Positions 44,585-54,247 are shown, numbered from the stretch's first letter. The stretch: DNA of 64,000 nt from Bacillota bacterium (GCA_023426245.1 JAFABB010000030.1:124001-188000); one strand, 5' to 3'. Made by a program: numbers and translations. The notes: generated by a model from the letters alone, not told the origin.

Positions 44585-45721
44585 ATGCATTTTGATCTGA
44601 ATTTACTCCCATCACCCTGCTATATTGTGGATGAAAGACTGCTGCGCAAGAATTTGGAAATCCTCGACTCTGTCCAGCGCCGTACCGGATGTAAAATCCT
44701 TTTGGCGTTAAAAGGATTTTCGATGTTTTCAGTCTTTCCACTAATATCCAAATATCTAAAGGGCGTCACTGCCAGCTCATTGTTTGAGGCAAGACTGGGA
44801 TTTGAAAAAATGGGCGGGGAGGTTCATATCTACGCCCCTGCTTATGTAGAGGCGGAATTTGATGAATTGATGCGCTATTGCGATCATATTGTCTTCAATT
44901 CGTTTAACCAATGGTTTCGTTACAAGGATAAAGTGAAAAAAGCATCCAACAAGATTAGCTGCGGGCTCCGTATCAATCCGGAGTATTCGGAAATCGCGAC
45001 GCCGATTTATAATCCTTGCTATCAACATTCCAGACTAGGTATCACCCGGATCAATTTTCAACCGGAAGCCCTGGAAGGCCTCAGCGGACTGCACTTCCAC
45101 ACCATGTGCGAACAAAACTCGGACACTCTGGAACGCACCATTAAAGTAGTGGAGCAAAAATTCGGCGATTTCCTTCCCAAAATGAAATGGTTGAATTTTG
45201 GCGGTGGGCATCATATCACCAGGCCCGATTATGATCTGGATACCCTGGTCCGTTCAATCATGTTTTTTAAGGACAAGTACGGCTTGGAGGTCTATCTTGA
45301 GCCGGGAGAGGCTGTAGCTCTCAATACCGGATTTCTGGTTGCCTCGGTTTTGGATATCGTTCATAATGGGAGCGATATCGCCATCTTGGATACTTCGGCC
45401 GCCTGCCATATGCCGGATGTCCTGGAAATGCCTTATCGGCCTGATATTATTGATGCCGGAAAACCGGGAGAATATGCTCATACTTACCGTCTGGGAGGAC
45501 CTACTTGTCTGGCGGGGGATATTATTGGCGACTATTCTTTCAAACAGCCGTTAAAACCCGGAGACAGACTGACATTCTGTGATATGGCCCACTATTCGAT
45601 GGTTAAAAATAACACCTTTAACGGGGTCAACCTGCCGGCCATTGTCCGCTATAATGAGACTGAAGGGGTCCAAATCGTCCGGCAGTTTGGCTATGAGGAT
45701 TATCAATCCAGATTATCATAA
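44585..45721 (+). CDS. nspC: Carboxynorspermidine decarboxylase
   Basis: 378 residues, fold-type III PLP enzyme (alanine racemase-like barrel plus beta domain). The PLP lysine is Lys43 in LLALKGFSMFSVFP; 'GLHFHTMCEQNSDTLERTI' and LNFGGGHHITRPDYD bind the cofactor phosphate, and 'YLEPGEAVALNTGFLVASVL' is conserved. It decarboxylates carboxynorspermidine or carboxyspermidine to the triamine. GAGGTAAAAAA precedes the ATG. Second gene of the polyamine operon. Whether the product is spermidine or norspermidine depends on the diamine available. Confidence 0.94.
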   Translation: MHFDLNLLPSPCYIVDERLLRKNLEILDSVQRRTGCKILLALKGFSMFSVFPLISKYLKGVTASSLFEARLGFEKMGGEVHIYAPAYVEAEFDELMRYCDHIVFNSFNQWFRYKDKVKKASNKISCGLRINPEYSEIATPIYNPCYQHSRLGITRINFQPEALEGLSGLHFHTMCEQNSDTLERTIKVVEQKFGDFLPKMKWLNFGGGHHITRPDYDLDTLVRSIMFFKDKYGLEVYLEPGEAVALNTGFLVASVLDIVHNGSDIAILDTSAACHMPDVLEMPYRPDIIDAGKPGEYAHTYRLGGPTCLAGDIIGDYSFKQPLKPGDRLTFCDMAHYSMVKNNTFNGVNLPAIVRYNETEGVQIVRQFGYEDYQSRLS

Positions 45722-45799
45722 AGTTTACGTTTCAATCTTCGGGGATGGTCCATAAGTAAATTCTTGCGGTAAACGCATGACGGCAAACGCACGCAAATA

Positions 45800-45856
45800 A
45801 AGAAATACAATATATCGGAATCAACTTATTCAATGAGTCCACATATTGTATTTCTT
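45800..45856. repeat. Palindromic repeat, copy 2
   Basis: Inverted arms AAGAAATACAATAT (45800-45813) and ATATTGTATTTCTT (45843-45856) around a 29-nt loop, sharing its arm sequence with 11568-11624. It lies 79 nt after nspC and 61 nt from the convergent GH43 gene, where it could also terminate transcripts from either side. Confidence 0.6.
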
Positions 45857-45916
45857 ATTGATTTTCAATTGCTTTTTAGACAGCCTCTTGTTTCAAATAA
45901 GAAATGCTTCAAATAA

Positions 45917-47287
45917 TTACTGGATAAATCTCCATTGCTGACAATAGTTTCCGTTGTTTGTGTACTGCTGCACATTGGCCCCATCGGCAGTTGAAGCGCT
46001 GATTACTTCTAAAAGCTTTCCGCTATTGACATTAATAATGCGGTAAAAACCACCGCCGGCATCTTCTAATCTCCATTTCTGGCAGTTGTTGCCGTTATTC
46101 GTATACTGCTGCACGTTTCCTCCATCGGCCGTGGAGGCGTTGACAACTTCCAAAAGCTTACCGCTATTGACATTTACGATTTGATAGTAACCGCTGCCGG
46201 CGTCAACCAATTTCCAGCGCTGGCAATTGTTGACCGTGTTTGAGTATTGTTGGACATTGGCGCCGTCGGCTGTGGAGGCATTGATTACATCCAAAAATTT
46301 GCTACTGTTCCTATTGATGATTAGGTAATTGACCCCGGTTTTCGGAACCGTACTCCCCAATCCGGCCGTGGTTTGGACCACCTGTTGAATTGTCCCATCG
46401 CTATTGTAATATAAACGGTCGATACAGACCGATCGCCGGTAATCGCCGCCCAGCAATCCATTATGATAAATAAAATAAGAATTGCCGTTAAACTCGATGA
46501 TCGCCTGGTGGTTGGTGCCGCAATTGGGCACATAATCATTGATGATTCCCCGGTAGGTCCAGGGACCGGTGGGGCTGCTGCTGGTAGCGTAAGCGATTTT
46601 CTCCGGCCAGCCATACGCGTAGGATAAATAGTAGATTCCATTATGCTTATGCAGCCACGGTGCTTCGGTGAAACTGGGCAGACTGACAGTTTGAATAGAA
46701 CCACTGTAAGTGATCATATCACTGTTAAGCTTGACATATTTGCATACGGTATTGCCCCAGTATAAATAGGCTTGTCCATCATCATCAATAAATACGGTGG
46801 GATCGATATCATCCCAGCTGATACTGGTTTGGGTGGTCTGATTGTTGGTAATCAAAGCGCTGCCCCTGGCATCGGTAAACGGACCGGTGGGGCTGGTGGA
46901 TACGGCGACCCCGATGGCCTTACCGGAAATGGTTTTATGTTCGGCGCAGATGTACCAGTAAAACTTGCCGTTTCGATAGATAACCTGCCCGGCCCAAGCA
47001 TCGGCCTTGGCCCAGCTAAAAGCGCTCACGGAAAGCGCTGTGCCACGACTGGTCCAGTTCACCATATCCGTGGAAGAAAAGCAAAGCCAGTTATTCATCA
47101 CATAAGATGAGCCACCCAAAGCCGCTTCATCATGGCCCGTATACAGATAAACCGTGCCATTATAGACCATAGCCGCCGGATCAGCGGTAAATACATTGGA
47201 GATGATCGGATTCATCGCCAAACCCACCGAAGTCACCGTAATCATCATCAGTAACAGTACCGTCGTGATTGCAAATTTTCTTTTCAT
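45917..47287 (-). CDS. Secreted GH43 glycosidase with ricin-type beta-trefoil domain
   Basis: 456 residues. Signal peptide 'FAITTVLLLMMITVTSVGLA'. Five-bladed GH43 propeller at about 30-320: base Asp in FTADPAAMVYN, pKa Asp in DDIDPTVFIDDDG and acid Glu in PSFTEAPWLHKHNG. Residues about 325-456 form a ricin B-like trefoil of three repeats, each with 'NVNSGKLLEVVNASTADG' and VQQYTNNGNNCQKWRL-like sequence (QxW motif). GH43 enzymes release arabinose or xylose from hemicellulose; the trefoil binds polysaccharide. GGAGGGAGAAA precedes the ATG. Lies 24 nt after its paralogue. Confidence 0.9.
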   Translation of the reverse strand: MKRKFAITTVLLLMMITVTSVGLAMNPIISNVFTADPAAMVYNGTVYLYTGHDEAALGGSSYVMNNWLCFSSTDMVNWTSRGTALSVSAFSWAKADAWAGQVIYRNGKFYWYICAEHKTISGKAIGVAVSTSPTGPFTDARGSALITNNQTTQTSISWDDIDPTVFIDDDGQAYLYWGNTVCKYVKLNSDMITYSGSIQTVSLPSFTEAPWLHKHNGIYYLSYAYGWPEKIAYATSSSPTGPWTYRGIINDYVPNCGTNHQAIIEFNGNSYFIYHNGLLGGDYRRSVCIDRLYYNSDGTIQQVVQTTAGLGSTVPKTGVNYLIINRNSSKFLDVINASTADGANVQQYSNTVNNCQRWKLVDAGSGYYQIVNVNSGKLLEVVNASTADGGNVQQYTNNGNNCQKWRLEDAGGGFYRIINVNSGKLLEVISASTADGANVQQYTNNGNYCQQWRFIQ

Positions 47288-47311
47288 TTTCTCCCTCCTT
47301 ATTACAAAAGA

Positions 47312-48679
47312 TTACGGGGCAACAATCTGCCATTGTTGATTATAACTGGAACTGCTAGTATATTGGCCGACTACCGAGCCATCACTGGTCAGGCCCATGG
47401 AATCTAAATATAAACCTGTCGCCCGGTTAATGATTTTTACGTAACCGCTGCCGGCATCGACAATCTGCCATTGCTGGTTATTGCTGCTACTGCTGCTGTA
47501 TTGGGCCACATTAGAACCGGTGGAGGTGCGGCCCATCCCATCCAAATACTTGCTCCCGGTACGGCAGACAAATTTAAAATATCCACTGCCTGCATCCACC
47601 AGTTGCCACTGTTGATTATAACTGGAACCACTGGCGTACTGACATACATTGGCACCGTCCGAGGTAGAACCCATGTTGTCCAGACATTTTCCGGTTGAGC
47701 GATTGATGATTTTGCAGTATGAAGTCCCGCCGTTCATCCAAAATGAACTATAGGGTATCGGTAAAATAACGCTGCCGGCAATATACATCTTATCAATACA
47801 GACAGAGCGGCTATATGGATTGCCATTGGATAATTCCTCCGTATGGTAGGTGTACCACCATTGATTATTGAAATAAGCGGCTCCTTCATGATTGGTACCG
47901 GTCCCGGTGGCGCTGCCAATGACCCCGCGGTGGGTCCAGGGGCCGCTAATACTACTGGCAGTGGCATAGTGAATCTTCGAAGGCCAGGGCGAATCGGCAT
48001 ACATCAAAAAATAGGTGCCGTTGGTTTTAAAAACGAAGGGAGCTTCCAGGTAAGTATATCCACTTCCGGTTAGACCGGGGACATCCATCACACTGCTGGC
48101 AAGGGAAATCATATCACTATTGAGTCTGACATAACGGCAATTTCCGTCGCCGCCCCAGAACAGATAGGCTTGTCCATCGTCATCCATGAAGACATAGGGA
48201 TCAATATCCCGCGCGGCATGTCCCGGCGTATTCTTGTCGATGAGTGCTTTCCCGAGGGGGTCGGTATAGGGACCGGTAATACTGCTTGAAGTCAAGACTC
48301 CAACCGCATAATCGGTAGCGATATAAAAATAGAATTTATTATTGCGATTGATAATAGTTGACGCCCAAGCCCGATTGCTAGGCATCCAGCTATAATCCGC
48401 AGGTTTGGCAATCACCCCGTGATCCGTCCAGGTATTCATGTCGGAGGATGACATCAGCCGCCAGGCATACATATTAAAGGCAGTCGAATTGGCCTGATCC
48501 TGGCCACAAACAATATAGAAGCGGCCATTATAAACATACGGATTGGCATCTGCTGTATAAACACTAGTGAGAAGGGGATTATCCGCTTGTGCAAAGGCAA
48601 CGGCGGAAATAAAAATCGATACCAGAAAAACCAAAATTAAACTTTTGATTGGAAGATAATGTTTAGTAAAATGTTTCAT
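47312..48679 (-). CDS. Secreted GH43 glycosidase with ricin-type beta-trefoil domain (paralogue)
   Basis: 455 residues with the same plan as the next gene: signal peptide ('SLILVFLVSIFISAVAFA'), GH43 propeller with YTADANPYVYNG, ARDIDPYVFMDDDG and TYLEAPFVFKTNG carrying the three acidic residues, then a trefoil of three QxW repeats (SYNQQWQLVDAGSGY, SNNQQWQIVDAGSGY, SYNQQWQIVAP). The trefoil repeats are more similar to each other than to those of the neighbour (SSxxNQQWQIVDAGSGY versus NCQKWRLEDAGGGF), so the two binding modules have diverged. Probably transcribed first, as one unit with 45917-47287. Confidence 0.9.
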   Translation of the reverse strand: MKHFTKHYLPIKSLILVFLVSIFISAVAFAQADNPLLTSVYTADANPYVYNGRFYIVCGQDQANSTAFNMYAWRLMSSSDMNTWTDHGVIAKPADYSWMPSNRAWASTIINRNNKFYFYIATDYAVGVLTSSSITGPYTDPLGKALIDKNTPGHAARDIDPYVFMDDDGQAYLFWGGDGNCRYVRLNSDMISLASSVMDVPGLTGSGYTYLEAPFVFKTNGTYFLMYADSPWPSKIHYATASSISGPWTHRGVIGSATGTGTNHEGAAYFNNQWWYTYHTEELSNGNPYSRSVCIDKMYIAGSVILPIPYSSFWMNGGTSYCKIINRSTGKCLDNMGSTSDGANVCQYASGSSYNQQWQLVDAGSGYFKFVCRTGSKYLDGMGRTSTGSNVAQYSSSSSNNQQWQIVDAGSGYVKIINRATGLYLDSMGLTSDGSVVGQYTSSSSYNQQWQIVAP

Positions 48680-49489
48680 TTTCTACACCCTTTCTTTTTT
48701 TATTTTCCGGGAAGTTCCGAAAGAATAGCTACATCGATATCACCTCCTATCCAGAAAATACTTCGAAGTCCGAAAAATCAAATCTCCCACTGAGGCGTCG
48801 GCACTATAAGTGACACAGACGCAAAGAAAAGACGAAAAGCATTGTTAAAAAACTATACGCCTGCGTCACCAGTGGTGACGGCGCCCCTACGCGAGAAAAA
48901 CACCCTATTTTCATCCTTTCACCTGCCCCGGCAGGGGCCAGGGTGATTTGGAAAATCTTTAAACCCAATCCCTTAATCTTGGCTTACAAAGGTTACGTAG
49001 CGCGGCCTAGCGTTATTTTATATTCCCGGCAACGGTGCGGATGACTTTTTAGAAAAGTTCCCGTTCAAAATCAAACAGACGATATTTAACAAAAGAACGC
49101 TTTTGACTACAACGGTTTTCTAGTCAACCCCGAAAAGGAAGAATCTGCAAAATTTAGTTGGAAAGTTTTGCGACTGGGATGAGTTGACCCAAATTCGGCC
49201 CATTTACTTTTCCATACGTGAATTCAATGGTTCAGGAAGGATTTTAAGAAGGGAAAAAACATCAATATAAATGCTACAATAAAATTCCAATATTTGTAAT
49301 TTAATTTTACCTCAATCCCATCCGCCTTCAATAGATTTTTTTTGATTATCCTATGATTTTTTTAAAATTTTCCAAAAAATCCGGTACCTTCGCTCAAATA
49401 TAGCCGCATTCTTAGGATATACTAGATTTTTACATGATTCCTGATTCGCCGAGAAACAATAAAATATCCCAAGAAAAAGAGAACGGTGA
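48680..49489. other. Long intergenic region with repeat fragments
   Basis: 810 nt with no supported gene. 48782-48800 belongs to the dispersed repeat family also found at 5186-5302. A small hairpin CGTCACC-AGT-GGTGACG lies at 48864-48880. The right half (49200-49480) is A+T-rich and probably holds the promoter of the membrane protein gene at 49490; the left end should hold that of the GH43 genes. The region resembles decayed intergenic DNA. Confidence 0.4.
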
Positions 49490-49981
49490 ATGAGATTGAC
49501 TATCAACAAAGATCTTATATTCTGGCCTGGATTAGCACTTCTTTTTGCCATTCCAACCATAGTTTTCATACCACTGAAAGATTATAAAAAATTTTTCATA
49601 TTTGGTTTTGTTTTAGGTGGGTTAGTGGATATTGTTACGATACTTTTTATTGGGAAACTACTCGGTGAATTTTCTTATCGGTCAGGGCCATTCGTAGTGT
49701 TGGGAATTCCGATTTTTATTCCTTTGGCTTTTACTTTTATCTGGATGGCCTTCTTCTATTTTTTGCCAGTCCGGATGGAATTCTTGATTCCATATATCAT
49801 AGGCTTTAGCGGATTTGCAGTGCTGGTAGGATTTGTAGAGCAGAACTTAGGTTATTTTCAATACCATCATGGATTTTTGCGAGGGGCGGCCATTACAATA
49901 ACCGTCTTTACTCCATGGTTTAGTTTCTCTGCCTGGGTATATCGTCATTATTTACCTAAATTACCTTCAACCCGACTATAA
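49490..49981 (+). CDS. Small integral membrane protein of unknown function
   Basis: 163 residues with about five predicted membrane helices: 'LIFWPGLALLFAIPTIVFI', 'FFIFGFVLGGLVDIVTILFI', 'FVVLGIPIFIPLAFTFIWMA', 'FLIPYIIGFSGFAVLVGFV' and 'GAAITITVFTPWFSFSAWVY'. GAACGG lies just before the ATG. No catalytic motif and no family recognised. It stands alone, with a terminator directly after it, between secreted glycosidase genes. Confidence 0.75.
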   Translation: MRLTINKDLIFWPGLALLFAIPTIVFIPLKDYKKFFIFGFVLGGLVDIVTILFIGKLLGEFSYRSGPFVVLGIPIFIPLAFTFIWMAFFYFLPVRMEFLIPYIIGFSGFAVLVGFVEQNLGYFQYHHGFLRGAAITITVFTPWFSFSAWVYRHYLPKLPSTRL

Positions 49982-50030
49982 ATAAAGAGCCCCATTAGGG
50001 AATTTACAATATCGGATATGAAAATAAATA

Positions 50031-50067
50031 AAAAAAAGAGTCTCGATTTTTTGGAGACTCTTTTTTT
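50031..50067. terminator. Bidirectional rho-independent terminator
   Basis: A7-GAGTCTC, 9-nt loop, GAGACTC-T7 (arms 50031-50044 and 50054-50067). It serves both the plus-strand membrane gene ending at 49981 and the convergent GH3 gene ending at 50141. Confidence 0.9.
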
Positions 50068-50140
50068 ATACTGGTCGCACATCCATTTGCAAAAACTATT
50101 CGCTCTCAAGCAGGAAACTGCCTGTTCTTTTGCAGATGAT

Positions 50141-52753
50141 TTACTTTTTACCCTCAAATACCATTATGACGGCATCTAATTGAATATCTGCTGAAGAGCG
50201 CCCGATCATGATGCGATAGTCGCCCGGCTTCACATAAAAACCGTTCCGCTTTTGATCCCAGCATGCCAATTCCCGGGCGGGCAAATTAATTTTGACGGTT
50301 CGCCTGGAGCCTGGTAGCAAATGAATCCGGTCAAATCCTTTAAGTTCTTTACTTGGCCGTTTTATCTTGGGCTGCAATTCTTTAACATATAGCTGGACCA
50401 CTTCGTCGCTAGCCACAGTCCCGGTATTTTTCACCTCGACACTGACGGTAATCTGTCCGGAGTTCTTCATTCCACCGGAACTCAGCCGTAAATTACTATA
50501 TTGAAAACTGGTGTATGTTAACCCGTAACCAAAGGGGTATAAAGGTTTACCTTCAAAATACATGTAAGTACGCTTGCCATTGATAATATCAAAATCAGTA
50601 ATAGCCGGTAATTGATTCAGTGAGCTGTACCAGGTGGAATTCAACCGACCGGCGGGAGCGTAATCTCCGAAAATGGCGTCGGCAATCGCCGTTCCTTCCT
50701 CTTGTCCCCCGTGGGATGAATAGATGATCGCCTTTACGTGCGGGTTATTTTCCACCTTGCCTATAGCCATCGGATAGCTCGAAATAACCACCACAATCGT
50801 GTTTTGATTTACCGCAGCCACTTCCCGGATCAGCTCTTCTTGGGCCGGAGGAAGGGAAATTTCTTGACGGTCTAAGGTTTCCCTGCCATTCAACATCGGC
50901 TCGTTTCCCACCACCACAATGGCCGCATCGGCTCCCCGGGCTACGTCAGTGGCCGCTGTCAAACCATTCACCAAGACAGTGGATTGAAATTTTTCATTGG
51001 TGCCGGCAGTCCCTTGAGTAGCATTCAAAGCATAGGAGGATCCAGCATCCACTGTCACATATTTCCCGCCGCTAAGCCCGGTATCCCAGTGAGACACTTG
51101 ATAATTGTACAAAGCATGGGTTCCGTCCGCCTGACGCTCATAATTAAAGTTCTGATAGGTAAACCATTCCTGGGCTGCCACGCTGTTATTCTGAACACCC
51201 GGCGCATTGGCAGTGTTGAGCACATTCGCACTCCAGTTGCCATTGCCGGTGAGAAATTTATCATTGGCATGGGAGCGTAAGAGATATTGGCCCCATCCAA
51301 AGTCATATAAATCGAAGGTTTCATTGACTCCCACCCTAGCAGCAGTGGCTGTTAATTGTCCTCCGCCGGCAGGAGCGGTTACATATCGGGAATTGGCCAC
51401 CGATTTAAGGGCTATTTGGTCGATCCCTCTGGTAAAAGCGACTTTATCCGCAGCAATTTTAGTTTGAATACCATCCAGGACTGATTTGGTATAAGGAAAA
51501 GGCGCCGAATAAAAATCGGTTAATACCTGATCGGCCAAAGGGCCAATCACAGCTACTTTTCTGAGATGATTCTTAGGCAACGGTAAAGTTTCATGATTAT
51601 TCTTTAAAAGAACCAGTTGTTCCCGGGCTGCCTTAAGGGCTAATGTAGCATGTTCAGCAGAACAGATTTGCTCTGTGCCTAAACTCTTATAAGGATTATT
51701 TCCTCCGATATCAAACTCACCCGTATGAAATCTCACTCGTAAGATGTTTTTGACTCCTATATCAATATCGTCCATGGTAAGTAATCCTAATGCCAGAGCG
51801 TCTTTAATATGAGTGACGGTATTGGTATTATCACTGTCGTCCTGGGTCATACTGTCCACTCCGGCTTTGATCATCCCGGCATGAGAATAAGCAGGGTCAC
51901 TGTAATAATGTTGGGAATTAATCAAATTACTCGGTGAATAGGCATCGGTAACCACAAAAAAGTCTTTCCCTTTGGCCCATTTATCCTTGACCAAGGTATT
52001 GATTTCCGGAGAGACAGTATTGGGGATTCCATTGACTAAATTATAAGAAGTCATTAATGATTTGGCGGCCCCGGCCTCAACCGGATATTGAAATGATTTC
52101 AGATAGTATTCGTTTTTGTTCCGCTCATCGATGTTCACGGAAAATATATCCCGGTTCGCTTCAAGATTATAGGCATAAAAATGTTTAAGTGTCGGAATCG
52201 CTTTATAGTAAAAGGGATCTTCGCCTTTAATGCCCAAACAATAAGCGATGGCCAATTGGCCTACTAAATAGGGATCTTCCCCATATCCCTCTTCAAAACG
52301 GCCTGCTCTAGGATCTCTTTCCAAATCAACGACCGGTGCCCACAATGATAACCCATTTTTTACCGGATCGAGCTGATGAAATCCTCTCGCTTCCTCCCCG
52401 ACCGCTGAACCGATTTGCTTTATCAAATCCCTATCCCAGGTGCATCCAAATCCGGTGGCTTGTGGGAATACAGTTGCCGCACCCAGCCAGGCAATGCCAT
52501 GCAAGGCTTCAGTCCCGGTACGGAAAGACTGAATTCCCAAACGCGGTATGGCTGGTATCCATTGATGGAAAAAAGTTGCTTTTTCATCATACGTTAAGCG
52601 CGCCATCAAATCGCTCACTCTGATTTCTAAAGAAAGCGTTGGATCTTGAAATGGATAAATATCTACCGCCCATGTCACTGCGGAATAAAAAACGCTTACT
52701 AGTATCAACATTCCAACCAATAATCGTACATAGCGAAATGAATGATTTTTCAT
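50141..52753 (-). CDS. Secreted GH3 glycosidase with inserted beta-trefoil-like domain
   Basis: 870 residues from the ATG at 52751-52753 (AAGGAGG upstream; the longer start to 52771 lies in the ribosome-binding region). Signal peptide 'LLVGMLILVSVFYSAVTWAV'. GH3 barrel at about 45-360 with the nucleophile Asp270 in DFFVVTDAYSP, where most relatives have SDW; KHFYAYN is the conserved Lys-His. The second GH3 domain is interrupted at about 446-594 by a module with SRYVTAPAGGGQLTATAA, 'GQYLLRSHANDKFLTGNGNW' and GGKYVTVDAGSSYALNA repeats, resembling a fascin-like beta-trefoil, where many GH3 enzymes carry PA14. A fibronectin III-like domain ends the protein (GMKNSGQITVSVEVKNTGTV). Probably a beta-xylosidase or beta-glucosidase. 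Confidence 0.88.
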   Translation of the reverse strand: MKNHSFRYVRLLVGMLILVSVFYSAVTWAVDIYPFQDPTLSLEIRVSDLMARLTYDEKATFFHQWIPAIPRLGIQSFRTGTEALHGIAWLGAATVFPQATGFGCTWDRDLIKQIGSAVGEEARGFHQLDPVKNGLSLWAPVVDLERDPRAGRFEEGYGEDPYLVGQLAIAYCLGIKGEDPFYYKAIPTLKHFYAYNLEANRDIFSVNIDERNKNEYYLKSFQYPVEAGAAKSLMTSYNLVNGIPNTVSPEINTLVKDKWAKGKDFFVVTDAYSPSNLINSQHYYSDPAYSHAGMIKAGVDSMTQDDSDNTNTVTHIKDALALGLLTMDDIDIGVKNILRVRFHTGEFDIGGNNPYKSLGTEQICSAEHATLALKAAREQLVLLKNNHETLPLPKNHLRKVAVIGPLADQVLTDFYSAPFPYTKSVLDGIQTKIAADKVAFTRGIDQIALKSVANSRYVTAPAGGGQLTATAARVGVNETFDLYDFGWGQYLLRSHANDKFLTGNGNWSANVLNTANAPGVQNNSVAAQEWFTYQNFNYERQADGTHALYNYQVSHWDTGLSGGKYVTVDAGSSYALNATQGTAGTNEKFQSTVLVNGLTAATDVARGADAAIVVVGNEPMLNGRETLDRQEISLPPAQEELIREVAAVNQNTIVVVISSYPMAIGKVENNPHVKAIIYSSHGGQEEGTAIADAIFGDYAPAGRLNSTWYSSLNQLPAITDFDIINGKRTYMYFEGKPLYPFGYGLTYTSFQYSNLRLSSGGMKNSGQITVSVEVKNTGTVASDEVVQLYVKELQPKIKRPSKELKGFDRIHLLPGSRRTVKINLPARELACWDQKRNGFYVKPGDYRIMIGRSSADIQLDAVIMVFEGKK

Positions 52754-53214
52754 CTCTAGTTCCTCCTTCATTTAAACAACCAAACTTTGACAATCGGCAA
52801 GTAAAGCAACCCTCCTTCCCTGGCACCCATTGGAATCAACTCGAAGCCCGGAATTCAATGTAGCATCGACCTGGAAACAAAGGAATCCGGATCAATTCAA
52901 GATCATGAGCCAATTCCGGAACAGTCTGGATAGCACGGTTGAATCGCAGAAGTTTTCAAAACATTGTCGCCAAATAAAATGGAATTTATGATTTCTCAGA
53001 TGAAAAAAAGGACTTACATCTTTAACGTATATGCAAACATGCTATACCCTCCAGCCTGCCTTCCCGTAATCTTGGAAGATTTTTTATTTTACCTATGCCC
53101 TTTTTCGATCAGGAATATATTGGAAACCAGAGAATATAATGTTAAAAAGTTTGGGAGGCCCTAAAAATATTGATACCTCGAAACTTTTGAAATCAATTTA
53201 AAGGAGGAGCGTTT
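52754..53214. other. Divergent promoter region
   Basis: 461 nt between the divergent GH3 and porin-like genes. No gene is supported; the open frames here cross the GH3 start. A TATAAT hexamer at 53135-53140 may be the -10 of the porin-like gene, but a matching -35 is not convincing. Confidence 0.35.
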
Positions 53215-54132
53215 ATGAAGAAAATCTTCGTTTTTCTGCTTGCGTTCACATTGATTTTTGCAACATCCTTCAGCGCCGTCGCTGCCACCAGCGGACCAAC
53301 CTTTGGCTGTAAACTACAGTACGAAAATTATGGTGATACCGGCGAGTCCCTCTTGGACACCAGAATATCGATGAATGGCAGTTTTGATGATACTACAACT
53401 TACAGCATAACGATTCAAAATATTGACGCCAATACGGTTCCCGAGAATACGACTATTGAAGAGGGAAAATCGGTTACCCAATCCAATTCCCTGGCCACCA
53501 ATATCCGGGAAGCTTACATTACCACCAAAAGCGGTTTTGGAACCTTCCAAATTGGAAAATTCCGCTACAACCCCGACATCATGGATACTTTGGGGGATTT
53601 CACCAGCATTGTTGCTCCCTTTGGGGTTAAGTATTCCTGCTCTCTTGGAGAAAATACCAGTTTTGCCGCAGGCGTGATCGCCAAGGATTATGATAAACCC
53701 ATAACGGATACCATAAAAACTCATTACGATGCCGGTGCTTACACTGTGGAATTTCATCAAAACAAAATAGGTGGCCTGATTAATTTAGGATTGGCCTATC
53801 AAGATATGGGCTATGGCGTTCCGGAATGGGCGGTGCAACTTGATGCGCAGCTTATCAAGGAATTTAAATTATATTTCGAATATGACCGGCCGATTGCTAA
53901 AACCGACAATAAAGAAAACCGGGATGCCCGCAACTACAACTACGGGGGTCAATTAACTCTGGATAAATTTTACTTTATCGGTGAACGGGAATGCAGTAAT
54001 GGCTATTATGTGTTAAAAGCCGGTTACAATTTTACCAATCATATTGCTGTAGAGGCTATCCGCGGAACCTCCGGTTGGCCAGGGGACTCCTATGACGGCG
54101 GGGATCTTTTAAAAATGATTGTTAGCTTCTAA
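53215..54132 (+). CDS. Porin-like outer-membrane beta-barrel protein
   Basis: 305 residues. Signal peptide 'IFVFLLAFTLIFATSFSAVA' with AVAA cleavage, then about 16 short amphipathic strands with Tyr/Phe girdles (GPTFGCKLQYENYG, 'EAYITTKSGFGTFQIGKFRY', 'YGVPEWAVQLDAQLIKEFKL', 'NYGGQLTLDKFYFIGERE'). It ends LLKMIVSF with the terminal Phe recognised by BAM. The general porin-like fold suggests passive uptake of oligosaccharides across an outer membrane, fitting its position amid secreted glycosidases. AAAGGAGGAGC precedes the ATG. Confidence 0.8.
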   Translation: MKKIFVFLLAFTLIFATSFSAVAATSGPTFGCKLQYENYGDTGESLLDTRISMNGSFDDTTTYSITIQNIDANTVPENTTIEEGKSVTQSNSLATNIREAYITTKSGFGTFQIGKFRYNPDIMDTLGDFTSIVAPFGVKYSCSLGENTSFAAGVIAKDYDKPITDTIKTHYDAGAYTVEFHQNKIGGLINLGLAYQDMGYGVPEWAVQLDAQLIKEFKLYFEYDRPIAKTDNKENRDARNYNYGGQLTLDKFYFIGERECSNGYYVLKAGYNFTNHIAVEAIRGTSGWPGDSYDGGDLLKMIVSF

Positions 54133-54176
54133 AATGAAGGCCGGATAAAAGTTGGTTCCGATCAGCGGTTAATTAA

Positions 54177-54209
54177 AGGGGCTGCCCCAATTTCTTTGGG
54201 ACAACCCCT
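54177..54209 (+). terminator. Imperfect terminator-like hairpin after the porin gene
   Basis: AGGGGCTGCCCCAA (54177-54190) pairs with TTGGGACAACCCCT (54196-54209) with two C/A mismatches and a short loop, followed by AAAATA rather than a T-run. Placed 44 nt after the porin stop and before the convergent CBM gene. Confidence 0.5.
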
Positions 54210-54247
54210 AAAATATCGCTGGAAATTACCGGCCATTCAATGAAACA

